A stretch of DNA of 64,000 bases, from NCBI GenBank assembly GCA_016741915.1, contig JACVCS010000002.1, positions 1 through 64,000 of the forward strand. Direction: 5' to 3'. The stretch is from Phycisphaerales bacterium. Lineage in GTDB: Bacteria; Planctomycetota; Phycisphaerae; Phycisphaerales; UBA1924. Positions 7,485 through 17,700 of the stretch are shown piece by piece (the stretch's first letter is position 1; every line of letters begins with the position of its first letter). The notes beneath the pieces are model-generated. The model was not told the origin of the DNA and did not search any database. It saw nothing but the letters and a program-made list of their open reading frames with translations. Made by a program: the position numbers and the translations under genes.

Positions 7485-9386
7485 ATGATCGCACGCAAAC
7501 TTCGTTCTTTTTTCGCGGTTTCGCTCACCCTCGGTGCGGGCTCGACCGCGCTGTTCCATGCACCCAGCCCTGTGTACGCGCAGCTTGTCTCGACCCCGCC
7601 GGCGGAGCGTTCGTCTCGCGCGACGCTGATGGCCCTGCTCGATGAGCAGTATCACGCGAATCTCAAAGCCAACCCCATCGAGGCGACGATCCTGGGCGAG
7701 CAGGGGTATGACTCCAAGCTGCCCGATCTCTCCCGAGCCGGCATCGACGCGCGCCGAGCCGCGAGCGTCCTGCGTCTGACACGCTTGAAGGAACTGAAGC
7801 CCGATGCCGGGTGGAGCGAGGACGACCGGCTCTCGGCCGACCTTCTCGCCCTTGAGCTCACGATGGCGATCGAGGGGGCGAAGTTTTTTCCTGAGCACTA
7901 TGTCCTCGACGACCGATCCGGGCCGCAGATCTGGCTGCCTGAGTTGCCTGACCGCTTGCCGATCCGCAGTTTCCAAGACCAGTTGAAGTACATGTCCCGG
8001 CTTGAAGCAGCGCCGAAGCTCATCGACGACGCGGTGGCGCTTCTGAAGGAAGCCGTGGCGGCCAAGCGTGTGCCGCCGAGGACTGCGGTTGCGTTTGTGC
8101 TTTCGCAGACCAAGAACCTTGCGAGCAAGAAGTTCATCGACGCGCCGGAAGAGTCGCCCTTCTTCCGTCCGTTTGCCACGCTCGAAGCCGACGACCCGAC
8201 GGCGCAGAACGCCAAGTCCGTCATTGCTGAGCAACTCGTGCCGGCCTTCGGTCGCCTGGCGGCGTATCTCGAATCGACGTACTTGCCCGCCTGCCGCGAG
8301 ACGTTCGCCGCGTCGTCCTCGATCGACGGCCCGGCGTACTACGCGCATCAACTCAAACTCCACACCACCACGAACCTCACCCCCGACGAAATCCACGCCT
8401 TGGGGATCAGCGAAGTCGCCCGCATCCGTACTGAAATGTTTGAGGTCATCGCCCGCACTGACTTCCCGCAGAAAGAGACGCTCAAGGGCGACGAGCTCTT
8501 CCGGGCGTTCGTGGCGGATCTGCGCACGAACCCGAAGTTCTATCACACCACGCCGCGTGATCTGCTGGCGGGGTACCGCGATATCGCCAAGCGCATCGAT
8601 GCGGAGCTGCCGCGGTTCTTCGCGGTTCTGCCGCGAAATCCGTACGGCGTGCGCGAGACCCCGCGCACGGCGGCCGAGGCCGCGCCGACGGCGTACTACT
8701 ACCGCGGCTCGCTGAAGGGCGGCACGTCGGGGACGTTCATGGCGAACACCTTCGCCCTCAACCAACGCCCGAAGTATGAGATGATCGCGTTGACGCTGCA
8801 CGAGGCGATGCCGGGGCATCACCTGCAGATCGCGCTGGCGGACGAACTGCAGAACGTCCACCCCTTCCGCCGGCAGACGGACTTCACGGTGTTTATCGAG
8901 GGTTGGGCGCTCTATGCCGAGCGGTTGGGGCTGGAGATGTCCGCCTCGCGGTACCCGACGATCCCCGACGACACCAACGCCCGCACGCGCGACAACACCC
9001 GCGGGCTCTTCGCCGATCCGTACGACGACTTCGGGCGTTTGAACTACGAGATGTGGCGTGCCGCCCGGCTCGTGGTCGACACGGGCCTGCACGCGAAGAA
9101 CTGGACGCGGCAGCAGGCCATCGACTACATGATCGAGAATACGGCCCTCTCTCCGCTGAACATCGAACGCGAGGTGGACCGCTATATCGCCTGGCCCGGG
9201 CAGGCGTGCGCGTACAAGATCGGCGAGCTGGCGATCCGCAAACTGCGCGATCAGGCCCAGCAGACCCTTGGGCAAAGGTTCGATCTGAGAGCGTTCCACG
9301 ATCATCTCCTCGGCGCGGGGGCGTTGCCGCTGAGCACGCTGGAAGCCCGCATGAAGCGGTGGATCGACGCGCAGAACCCGCGGTGA
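7485..9386 (+). CDS. DUF885 family secreted metallohydrolase
   Basis: 633 aa. The N-terminal signal peptide ends near PVYAQ (residue about 31). The family hallmark HEAMPGHHLQ lies at residues 439-448; its paired His and Glu residues probably bind zinc. Downstream EGWALYAE (about 470) supplies a further acidic residue, and the tail matches the usual DUF885 length of about 600. Members resemble M3/M32-type peptidases in fold and are predicted periplasmic peptidases or carboxypeptidase-like hydrolases; the substrate is unknown. The gene stands alone, 83 nt after the tRNA-Gln 5' end and about 100 nt before a TolC-like gene on the same strand. Confidence 0.85.
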   Translation: MIARKLRSFFAVSLTLGAGSTALFHAPSPVYAQLVSTPPAERSSRATLMALLDEQYHANLKANPIEATILGEQGYDSKLPDLSRAGIDARRAASVLRLTRLKELKPDAGWSEDDRLSADLLALELTMAIEGAKFFPEHYVLDDRSGPQIWLPELPDRLPIRSFQDQLKYMSRLEAAPKLIDDAVALLKEAVAAKRVPPRTAVAFVLSQTKNLASKKFIDAPEESPFFRPFATLEADDPTAQNAKSVIAEQLVPAFGRLAAYLESTYLPACRETFAASSSIDGPAYYAHQLKLHTTTNLTPDEIHALGISEVARIRTEMFEVIARTDFPQKETLKGDELFRAFVADLRTNPKFYHTTPRDLLAGYRDIAKRIDAELPRFFAVLPRNPYGVRETPRTAAEAAPTAYYYRGSLKGGTSGTFMANTFALNQRPKYEMIALTLHEAMPGHHLQIALADELQNVHPFRRQTDFTVFIEGWALYAERLGLEMSASRYPTIPDDTNARTRDNTRGLFADPYDDFGRLNYEMWRAARLVVDTGLHAKNWTRQQAIDYMIENTALSPLNIEREVDRYIAWPGQACAYKIGELAIRKLRDQAQQTLGQRFDLRAFHDHLLGAGALPLSTLEARMKRWIDAQNPR

Positions 9387-9490
9387 GCGTGCCGCCGCGT
9401 GGTGTTCGACATGCCCGCGGCAACCCAACCGCGGGTAATCGATGGCCGCTGGTGCTTTGACGAAGGCGAACCGCGTCCGTACGGTTGAGG

Positions 9491-11443
9491 ATGATGAACT
9501 GCACGGGGCGGCTGCGAACGGTGTCGATGTCGGTCGGGTTGGCCGGTGCGCTGGTGATTTTGGCGGGGTGCAGTTCGCCCTTGTACGACACGCGCGATCC
9601 GCAGCTTCAGCAGTCGCTGCTGTCGTTCAGCCAGCGTGAGCTTGCGGAGGCAACGAGCAAGCCGGTGATCAAGGAGCTGCAGCGTTCGCCGCGGGTGGAT
9701 TCGCTGCAGATCTCGAAGGACATTCTGGAGCAGATCGAGCGGACGACCGGGCCGGCGGCGTACCGCGAATGGTCGGGCAGTTCGCTCTCGGCGGACCTGC
9801 TCGGTCAGCAGCAGGTGACGGTGACGGTCGGTCTTCGTCGCGCGGTGATGACCAGCGTGCACAACAACCTCAGCGTGCAGTTCGCGAGGCTCGGGCCGGC
9901 GATCGACGAAGCGCGGGCCCTGGCGGCGGAGTCGGCCTTCGACTGGACGCTCTTTGGAAGTGGGCAGATTTCGCGGACGAACGAGCCGCGGGTGGTGACG
10001 AACGGCGCAACGCCGACGGAGATCGATACGCGGGCGCGGTCGGCGACGGTCGGCGTGCGTCGGCGCCTGACCACCGGTGGTCAGGTCACGGTTCAGCAGA
10101 ACATCACGACGAACAAGGACCTGATCGGGCCCGTCCCGGGCGTCTACACAGCGACGCCCAACCCGGCGAAGCAGGCGGACCTGACGGTGCAGTTGGACCA
10201 GCCGCTGCTGCGCAACTTTGGCTCCGACGTGGCGCTCGCGGAGGTGCGGATCGCCAAGAACGCGTCGCGCGATCAGGTGCAGCAGCTCAAGCAGACGCTG
10301 ATCCGCAACGTGGTGGAGGTTGAAGAGGCGTACTGGAACCTCGTCTCGGCGTACGCGAACCTGCAGATCAGCCAGCGGCTGCTCGAACGCGGGCAGGACG
10401 TGCAGCGCGTCCTGCGCACGCGGCGCGAGAACAACCTCGACGTGAAGCAGAGCCAGCTTTCTGATGCGGTGGCGCAGGTGGAGAGTCGGCGGGCGGAGGT
10501 GATCCGCGCCGAGAACATTGTTCGCAACGCGAGCGATCGGCTGAAGACGCTCGTAAACGATCCGGGTGCGCCGGTTGGCGGGGAGCTTCTGATCGTGCCG
10601 GCGGATGTGCCGGTGGATGAGCCTGTGAAGTTCAGTTTGCTCGAGTCGCTGGCGACGGCGCTGAACAACCGACCCGAGGTGCAACGGGCGCTGCTGGCGA
10701 TCGACGACGCATCGATCCGCATGGCGGTTGCGAACAACCTGCGTTTGCCCGAGTTGAACCTGCGGACGCAGTTGCGCGTCGCCGGGCAGAGCAACAACTG
10801 GGGCGATGCCGTCAGCGACATGACCGACGCGGACTTTGTCAACGCGGTGGTGGGTGTGAGCTTCGAGCAGCCGATCGGCAATCGCCTCGCGGAAGCGACG
10901 TACAAAGCCCGGCAGCTTGAACGCATGCAGGCGGTGATCACGTACAAGGACGTGGCGCAGCGCGTGGTGGCGGACGTGAAAGAGAAACTCCGGATCGTCG
11001 AAACGAACTACAAGCTCATCGAGCAGACACGTGCGGCACGGATCGCCGCGGCGGAGAATGTGCGGACGCTGCAGGTTGAAGAAGAAAATCTTGCGGCGCT
11101 CACGCCCGAGTTCCTCGACCTGAAGCTTCGGCGGCAGCAGTCGCTCGCATTCGCCGAGCAGCAGGAGATTCAGGCGTTGACGGAGTACAACGCGGCGGTT
11201 GCACGCTTGTACGGCTCGATGGGCACCGCGATCGAACGCAACCGAATCGAGTTCCGGGCGGCGTCGCTCGATGAGGCGCTGCGGACGCGATTGCCCGAGG
11301 GTGAGCCCGTCGACGGCGTGAACGCCGCGTCAAACCTTGCCGATGGCGGGCGTGCTGGCGGTGCGGATGCGGGCGTGCAGAAACCCGTGGAGGCGGCGAA
11401 GAGTACTGGCGAGAAAGCTCAGCAGGGGATGCCGAGGAAGTGA
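9491..11443 (+). CDS. TolC-family outer membrane efflux lipoprotein
   Basis: 650 aa. A lipoprotein signal with LAGC (Cys27) follows an N-terminal hydrophobic stretch. The rest shows the two long alpha-helical repeats of OEP/TolC proteins, each with heptad-rich helices (for example VEVEEAYWNLVSAYANLQIS and RVVADVKEKLRIVETNYKLI). The Ala/Gly-rich tail is longer than usual. TolC proteins form trimeric outer-membrane channels for efflux pumps or type I secretion, but no inner-membrane or periplasmic partner is encoded next door. The start is uncertain: TTG at 9485, ATG at 9491 or 9494; GAGG lies just before. Confidence 0.85.
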   Translation: MMNCTGRLRTVSMSVGLAGALVILAGCSSPLYDTRDPQLQQSLLSFSQRELAEATSKPVIKELQRSPRVDSLQISKDILEQIERTTGPAAYREWSGSSLSADLLGQQQVTVTVGLRRAVMTSVHNNLSVQFARLGPAIDEARALAAESAFDWTLFGSGQISRTNEPRVVTNGATPTEIDTRARSATVGVRRRLTTGGQVTVQQNITTNKDLIGPVPGVYTATPNPAKQADLTVQLDQPLLRNFGSDVALAEVRIAKNASRDQVQQLKQTLIRNVVEVEEAYWNLVSAYANLQISQRLLERGQDVQRVLRTRRENNLDVKQSQLSDAVAQVESRRAEVIRAENIVRNASDRLKTLVNDPGAPVGGELLIVPADVPVDEPVKFSLLESLATALNNRPEVQRALLAIDDASIRMAVANNLRLPELNLRTQLRVAGQSNNWGDAVSDMTDADFVNAVVGVSFEQPIGNRLAEATYKARQLERMQAVITYKDVAQRVVADVKEKLRIVETNYKLIEQTRAARIAAAENVRTLQVEEENLAALTPEFLDLKLRRQQSLAFAEQQEIQALTEYNAAVARLYGSMGTAIERNRIEFRAASLDEALRTRLPEGEPVDGVNAASNLADGGRAGGADAGVQKPVEAAKSTGEKAQQGMPRK

Positions 11444-11448
11444 ACGGG

Positions 11449-11530
11449 AAGGGATCGAGGGATCGTGGGACCAAGAGATCAAGGGTCAAGGGACCGGGGG
11501 ATCGAGGGATCGAGGGATCGAGGGATCGTG
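11449..11530 (+). repeat. GGGATCGA octamer array
   Basis: Immediately after the TolC-like stop codon, degenerate 8-mers of the type gggatcga recur, with the tightest run at 11499-11527. This is one of several 7-8 bp arrays in the window placed directly behind stop codons. Confidence 0.8.
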
Positions 11531-11645
11531 ATTGAGAGTTTGGATGCGCTGATTGTTTGCTTGGTGCGTTGCGTGGTTGGTGTCGCGGGCGTTTCACCGT
11601 CGACTGAAGTCGGCGGCTCTGATGGGTGTGGGTTGAGGGCTCTTT

Positions 11646-12821
11646 GTGCGTGTCTTCGGCGGTGAGTCTGGTTCCGGCGGGACGCTCAACGCGGGTGCGC
11701 TCGCGCGGGTGGAGCGGTGTGCCGCGGTGATTTCCGAGGGCGGGCTTGTGGCGTTTCCGACCGAGACGGTCTATGGGCTTGGGGCGCTCGCGCTGAATGA
11801 GGCCGCCGTGAGGCGGGTGTTTGAGGTGAAGGGGCGGCCCGCGAACAACCCGCTGATTGTGCACGTGGATTCGCTGGCGATGGCTCGCGTTTTTTTCAGT
11901 GAGCACGCGTGGGAGCGATTCGGGGAGTTGGTGCAGAAACTCGCGGCGGCGTTCTGGCCCGGGCCGTTGACGGTGGTGATGGAGAAGGCAGAGCGTGTGC
12001 CCGCGGTTGTGACGGGCGGCGGCGCGATGGTGGCGGTGCGCGTGCCGGCGCACGCGATGACGCTGGAGTTGATCCGCCGAGTTGGAACGGGCGTCGTCGG
12101 GCCCAGCGCAAACCGGTCGGGGCACGTTTCGCCCACGAGCGCAGAGCACGTGCGCAGCGAGTTCGGCGACGCGGTGGAGGTGCTCGACGGCGGCGTGTGC
12201 GTGGGCGGGATCGAGAGCACGGTGATCAAGATCGGCCCCGCCGTTGGCGACGGCGTGCGGGTGCTCAGGCCCGGGCTCATCAGTGCGGCGGCGATCGCGG
12301 AGGTCGTTGGCGAGGGTGTGGAAGTTGTCGCCGGCGCGGCGAAGAGCGGCGGGGAACGTGGCGTCGAACCTGCACGCGAACGCGAAGAAGGGAAGGTTAC
12401 GGGTGGTGGAGGTCGCGAGCGCGAGGGCACGCACGAAGTTGCGATGGAGTCGCCCGGGTTGCTCGATCGGCATTACGCGCCGCGCACGCGCGCGGTGATG
12501 TGCGGGCTTGAGGGGTGGACGGGCGTGGTGCTATCGGTCGAGGCGGAGCTCGGCGGGCGGGCGGTTCGGGCCGGGTTGCTCACGCACAGCGAACTGGCCG
12601 GACGGATGTGCGTGCCGCCGCCGACATGCACCGACGTTCTGCCCGGGGATGCTCGTGGATACGCGGCGGGTTTGTACGGGGCACTTCGGCGTCTCGACGA
12701 GGCGGGGTTGGATGTGATTGTGGTGCACGAGCCGCCGACGGCGGGACGGGGCGCGGAGGAGGCTTGGGTGTGGCGGGCGATCGGCGATCGGCTGGCGCGG
12801 GCGACGGAGCGGGAGGGGTGA
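11646..12821 (+). CDS. tsaC: Threonylcarbamoyl-AMP synthase (Sua5/YwlC/YrdC)
   Basis: 391 aa. Makes threonylcarbamoyl-AMP from threonine, bicarbonate and ATP for t6A37 modification of ANN-decoding tRNAs. The YrdC core is clear in the N-terminal half: VAFPTETVYGLG, then KGRPANNPLIVHV, then GPSANRSGHVSPTSAEHV. The C-terminal half (about 250-390) corresponds to the Sua5-specific domain, with SPGLLDRHYAPRT as linker motif, so this is the long Sua5 form and not the short TsaC form. Start GTG at 11646 is tentative; the conserved core begins about 25 residues later. A heptamer array follows three nucleotides after the stop. Confidence 0.92.
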   Translation: MRVFGGESGSGGTLNAGALARVERCAAVISEGGLVAFPTETVYGLGALALNEAAVRRVFEVKGRPANNPLIVHVDSLAMARVFFSEHAWERFGELVQKLAAAFWPGPLTVVMEKAERVPAVVTGGGAMVAVRVPAHAMTLELIRRVGTGVVGPSANRSGHVSPTSAEHVRSEFGDAVEVLDGGVCVGGIESTVIKIGPAVGDGVRVLRPGLISAAAIAEVVGEGVEVVAGAAKSGGERGVEPAREREEGKVTGGGGREREGTHEVAMESPGLLDRHYAPRTRAVMCGLEGWTGVVLSVEAELGGRAVRAGLLTHSELAGRMCVPPPTCTDVLPGDARGYAAGLYGALRRLDEAGLDVIVVHEPPTAGRGAEEAWVWRAIGDRLARATEREG

Positions 12822-12823
12822 AC

Positions 12824-12865
12824 ACATGGCACATGGCACATGGCACATGGCACATGGCAAATGGC
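12824..12865 (+). repeat. ACATGGC heptamer array (six units)
   Basis: Five exact ACATGGC units and one AAATGGC are arranged head to tail, starting three nucleotides after the sua5 stop. The same heptamer flanks the four-helix-bundle gene in the pdh operon (45973-46001 and, inverted, 46414-46431). Confidence 0.95.
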
Positions 12866-13013
12866 ACAACACACAGCCTGAGCGTTGTGGCACTTGCCCG
12901 GTGCTTGCATGACACGTGTTCATGAGCGGAGTGTGGTTTGCGCTTTGGTGCTTTGTTGATGACTCGCGCGTGCTTGGCGTTTGGCGGTGTTTGCGAGTCC
13001 TATTGAAAGTGAA

Positions 13014-13042
13014 AAGCCCCCGCGGTTTGGTCACGGGGGCTT
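13014..13042 (-). terminator. recA terminator
   Basis: The stem AAGCCCCCG / CGGGGGCTT is followed on the minus strand by TTTTCACTTTC, 69 nt beyond the recA stop. Confidence 0.85.
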
Positions 13043-13110
13043 CGGTGAGCTTCTGACTCTGCGTGCGTGATCGCCTCTGTGCGTGGGCTTCGGCGCGTTG
13101 CTCGCGCTGA

Positions 13111-14481
<1,371 letters not shown>

Positions 14482-15371
14482 ACGAACCACCTTTCTTTCC
14501 AGGCGTAGCCGGGGGAGGCTGGTGGCGATCGTGGGTGATGGGCCTTTGCCGCCGAAGCGGCGCGGGACGCGTGCGGGCTGGTTCGTCCCATGGTGAGGAC
14601 GCGGCAGCGGCACGGCCCGAAGCGGGCCCGACCCGAACGACCGACACGCCGCTCACGGGCGCATGGTCCCGGCGAAGGGCTTGATCAACGGGACATTCCC
14701 GCAATCAAGGCCAGGGGCGTCGCCGGACGCGAGCCTGACAGAACGATGTTACCGTAACCCGAACGTGACTGTCAAGTGTCGGGTTGGTTTTTTGGTGGCT
14801 GTGTGGATAAATCGGAGATTTGGGCTGATTTGGCGGAGTTTTTGATGCCTGCAGCGCCGAAATCCATCTCCACGCTCGGTCAGCTGAAGAACTGACCCCA
14901 AGGGGACAACCGAGTTTGACGGGCGGTGAAATGCACAGTTGGGCGTGAAGGAACGCCCGAGCGTGTGCGGCAATCGTGCGTACGTTCAACGCGGAGGGCC
15001 TGCACGAGCCGGGTCGTCCGCTGCGGCCAATCGAGAGTCCGCTCGATCGGGCGATCGCCGAAACGTCATGCGCGATCCGGGAGACGTGCAGCGTTGTCGA
15101 GCGGTCGGGGGCCTCGTCCAAGACACGGCTCGAGGCTCTTCGCCTACAGCGTTTGTCCACGATCCGCAGCGCTTCAACCTGATCGCCGCGGCGTATAATC
15201 CGGTAAAGATGAAGATCCTGCCTGCTGCGTGGTCTCCGGCCGCCACTGCGAGGAACTTACCCTCACGCCGCGATTGAGATCCGTCGGCGACCCTCCCCCA
15301 CTCCCCCACCACACGCGCACCGGAGTTCCTCAACGCCCTGCTGATGTCATCGACCGGTGAATGGATTTCTC
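14482..15371. other. recA upstream / TetR upstream region, no gene seen
   Basis: About 890 bases between the divergent recA and TetR genes. No coherent coding region. A hairpin AACCCGA/TCGGGTT at 14756-14785 is followed by a T-run on the plus strand; it resembles a terminator but has no evident plus-strand gene ahead of it. Confidence 0.4.
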
Positions 15372-15959
15372 ATGGCGCGACCGCAGAAGTTTGAACGCGA
15401 AGAACTCGTGGAGAGGGCCATGCAGGTTTTCTGGGCCAAGGGTTATGAAGCGTCATCGATGAGCGACCTCACGGGCGCGATGGGCATCTTGTCGGGCAGT
15501 CTCTACCACATCTTCGGCGGCAAGAAGGCGCTGTTTCTCGAAGCCCTGAAGCGTTACGACGCGAACATTCAGGGCTTGTTTCAGAGCTCTTTGGAGAAAC
15601 CCGGCACCGGCAAAGACGCCATCTCCCGGTTGTTTGTTCAGGTGGCCACTTTCCTTGGCGAGGATCGAGCGCGTCGCGGCTGTTTGCTTTCAAACACGAC
15701 CCTGGCCTGCACACACCCCGGCGACGCGGCGTTGAAGATCGCCGAGAGCAACCGCTCGTTTATGGAGAACGCTTTTTTCGAAGTGCTGCGCCAGTCGCAG
15801 GCGACCGGAGAAATGCGGAAACGATCCCCGGGTGAAACGCGTGTGCTTGCCCAGGCGCTCGTCAACGCGCTGCGAGGCCTGCACATCACCGCAAAGACCG
15901 TTCACGACGCCGAGAAGCTCCGGCAAATCGCGCGGGCATCGCTCGAGATGCTGAGCTGA
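15372..15959 (+). CDS. TetR/AcrR family transcriptional regulator
   Basis: 195 aa. The N-terminal TetR helix-turn-helix is clear (MQVFWAKGYEASSMSDLTGA, then GSLYHIFGGKKALFLEAL). The C-terminal all-helical domain would bind an effector. It starts at the second methionine (MARPQKF), the conserved beginning of this type; GTG 15 nt upstream is the alternative. Only 168 nt separate it from an azoreductase gene on the same strand, with a perfect 16-bp palindrome in the gap, so it most likely represses that gene. Regulators next to azoreductases often sense quinones, diamides or electrophiles; that is inference here. Confidence 0.9.
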   Translation: MARPQKFEREELVERAMQVFWAKGYEASSMSDLTGAMGILSGSLYHIFGGKKALFLEALKRYDANIQGLFQSSLEKPGTGKDAISRLFVQVATFLGEDRARRGCLLSNTTLACTHPGDAALKIAESNRSFMENAFFEVLRQSQATGEMRKRSPGETRVLAQALVNALRGLHITAKTVHDAEKLRQIARASLEMLS

Positions 15960-16008
15960 AGCCGCTTCCGGAAGGGCTGAGGGCGGCTTTTCTTCGGCGG
16001 CTTGATTT

Positions 16009-16024
16009 TTGGTCGATCGACCAA
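16009..16024. promoter_or_regulatory. Palindromic operator candidate for the TetR regulator
   Basis: TTGGTCGATCGACCAA is a perfect 16-bp inverted repeat, 49 nt after the TetR stop and 103 nt before the azoR start. Length and position fit a TetR-family dimer site controlling azoR. Confidence 0.65.
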
Positions 16025-16127
16025 CTACGATGACAGGCCCCGCTCGGATGGAATCAAACGTGTCGTTGTGCGCCGTGTTTTTGGTCATGTGGCCAAATAC
16101 GGCCTCGACTGATCAGAAAGGACGCGT

Positions 16128-16736
16128 ATGCAAATTCTGCACCTGGACTGCTCGCCTTTGGGGGATCACAGTGAAACTCGCAAACTTTCACGCACGATCG
16201 TTGAAAAGTTCAAGCGTGCCCATCCCGATGCCGGCGTGGTGTACCGTGATTTGGCGGTAAATCCACCCTCATTTGTGAGTGCGGCTTGGATCCTTGGTGC
16301 GTTTGGGCTTCCCGGTAGCGACAGCGCAGAGGCGAAGGCCGCCATTGCCGAATCGGACATGCTGGTGGATGAGCTTCTCGCCGCGGACGTCATCGTCATC
16401 GGCGCGCCGATGTACAACCTCTCGATCCCGGCCGTCTTGAAGGCGTGGATCGACCAAATCGTGCGGCCGATGCGCACCTTCATCCCCCCGCCGCCTGCGT
16501 ACAAACCCTTGGCGGTCGGTAAGCGGGCGATCTTTGCGATTGCCGCCGGTGGCGGCGGCTACGACGAGGGTGGTCCGCGCCAGCAGTTCAACCATGAAGA
16601 CCCTTATCTCCGCTCGATCTTCGCGTTCATCGGCATTGAGGATGTGCAGTTCGTCCATTTCTACAACACTGTGAACGAACGCCGTGAACAGGGCGAGCGG
16701 TCCGCGCAGCAATCGGTGAAGGACCTCGTGGTGTGA
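16128..16736 (+). CDS. azoR: FMN-dependent NADH:quinone oxidoreductase / azoreductase
   Basis: 202 aa, usual length for AzoR. The flavodoxin-like fold starts with MQILHLDCSPLGDHSETRKL (phosphate-binding loop). The signature PMYNLSIPAVLKAWIDQIV lies near residues 100-120, and the Gly-rich AAGGGGYDEGGPRQQFN follows, matching the FMN-binding loops. It reduces quinones and azo compounds by two electrons using NAD(P)H, protecting against electrophiles in the cytoplasm. An AAAGGA ribosome site sits upstream of the ATG. It pairs with the preceding TetR gene and the palindrome between them. Confidence 0.93.
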   Translation: MQILHLDCSPLGDHSETRKLSRTIVEKFKRAHPDAGVVYRDLAVNPPSFVSAAWILGAFGLPGSDSAEAKAAIAESDMLVDELLAADVIVIGAPMYNLSIPAVLKAWIDQIVRPMRTFIPPPPAYKPLAVGKRAIFAIAAGGGGYDEGGPRQQFNHEDPYLRSIFAFIGIEDVQFVHFYNTVNERREQGERSAQQSVKDLVV

Positions 16737-17043
16737 AATGCTGACACCAAAACGAAGCTTCGTCATCTCCTGTTGGTGAACTTTCGCAGGGCGTTCGAGA
16801 ACTCTGGCTCGGACTAAGGAGTTTGTGACTGCGAATCAAGGTCGCGGAGGTCCTCGATGGCGTACACCGTCACCTGATCCACCACAGCCTACCAGTTCCA
16901 CGGCGTCAGTTCGTTCGCTGCGCCCACCTCTGACTCCCCCCACCCACCCTCCCACTCATAGGCGCAACAACCCCTTTACCTCACTCGCGCAGTCAATCGG
17001 ATTTACCCTCCCCTGATCCCGATCAGTTCAGTAAACTGCCCGC
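16737..17043. other. Intergenic region, nothing identified
   Basis: About 300 bases after azoR, with no conserved coding or RNA signal recognised. The last 100 bases are C-rich. Confidence 0.4.
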
Positions 17044-17655
17044 ATGAGCACCGCAGCCGCGAAGTCCAAACCCGCCACTGTCGATGAATACCTCAAAGCC
17101 CTCTCTCCAGAGCGGCTTGAGATCATGCAGGCGCTCCGCAAGGTCATCAACGAGAATCTCCGCGGCGGGCTCGCTGAGGGGCTGCAGTACAACGGCATCG
17201 GGTACTTCATCCCACACTCGCTCTATCCGGCCGGGTATCACTGCGACCCGAAACAGCCGCTGCCCTACGGCGGCATCGCCTCGGGAAAGCAGTACGTCAG
17301 CATCGGGTTCATGTGCTCGTACATGAAGCCCGAGTTGGGCGAGTGGTTTCGAAAGGCCTGGACTGCCACCGGACGCAAACTCGACATGGGGGCGGCGTGC
17401 ATCCGCGTGAAGAAGATGGACGACATCGCGTTTGATGTCATCGCGGAACTCGTCCGCAAGGTGCCGGGCGATGAGTACATCAAAATCTACGAATCGATCC
17501 GGGCGCAGAGCGCCAGCGGTCGGGCGGCGGCGAAGAAGGCGGCGGCCAACGGCTCGACATCGAATAAACCCGCCGCGAAACCCAAGGCGTCCGCTTCCGC
17601 GAAGGCCAAGGGTGGAACCAAGAAGGTCGTCAAGAAGAAGGCCAAGGCCCGTTGA
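17044..17655 (+). CDS. DUF1801 protein with histone-like Lys/Ala tail
   Basis: 203 aa. Residues about 10-145 match the DUF1801/YdhG-like fold (TVDEYLKALSPERLEIMQAL, then LQYNGIGYFIP, then KQYVSIGFMCSY). The last 50 residues are a Lys/Ala/Ser tail (KKVVKKKAKAR) like those of histone H1 or HU-type DNA-binding tails. DUF1801 proteins are cytoplasmic, widespread and poorly characterised; some are linked to iron or metabolite binding. The tail suggests nucleic-acid association, which is inference. It ends 45 nt before the stop of the convergent desaturase gene. Confidence 0.8.
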   Translation: MSTAAAKSKPATVDEYLKALSPERLEIMQALRKVINENLRGGLAEGLQYNGIGYFIPHSLYPAGYHCDPKQPLPYGGIASGKQYVSIGFMCSYMKPELGEWFRKAWTATGRKLDMGAACIRVKKMDDIAFDVIAELVRKVPGDEYIKIYESIRAQSASGRAAAKKAAANGSTSNKPAAKPKASASAKAKGGTKKVVKKKAKAR

Positions 17656-17700
17656 ACGTTGCCGATGAACGGGACGTTCAGCAGTACGTCGGTTTGGCGT

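Noticed and set aside
14756-14793. Plus-strand terminator upstream of recA
   Set aside because: The hairpin and T-run are good, but no plus-strand gene precedes it within 1.9 kb, so it is not listed as a terminator.
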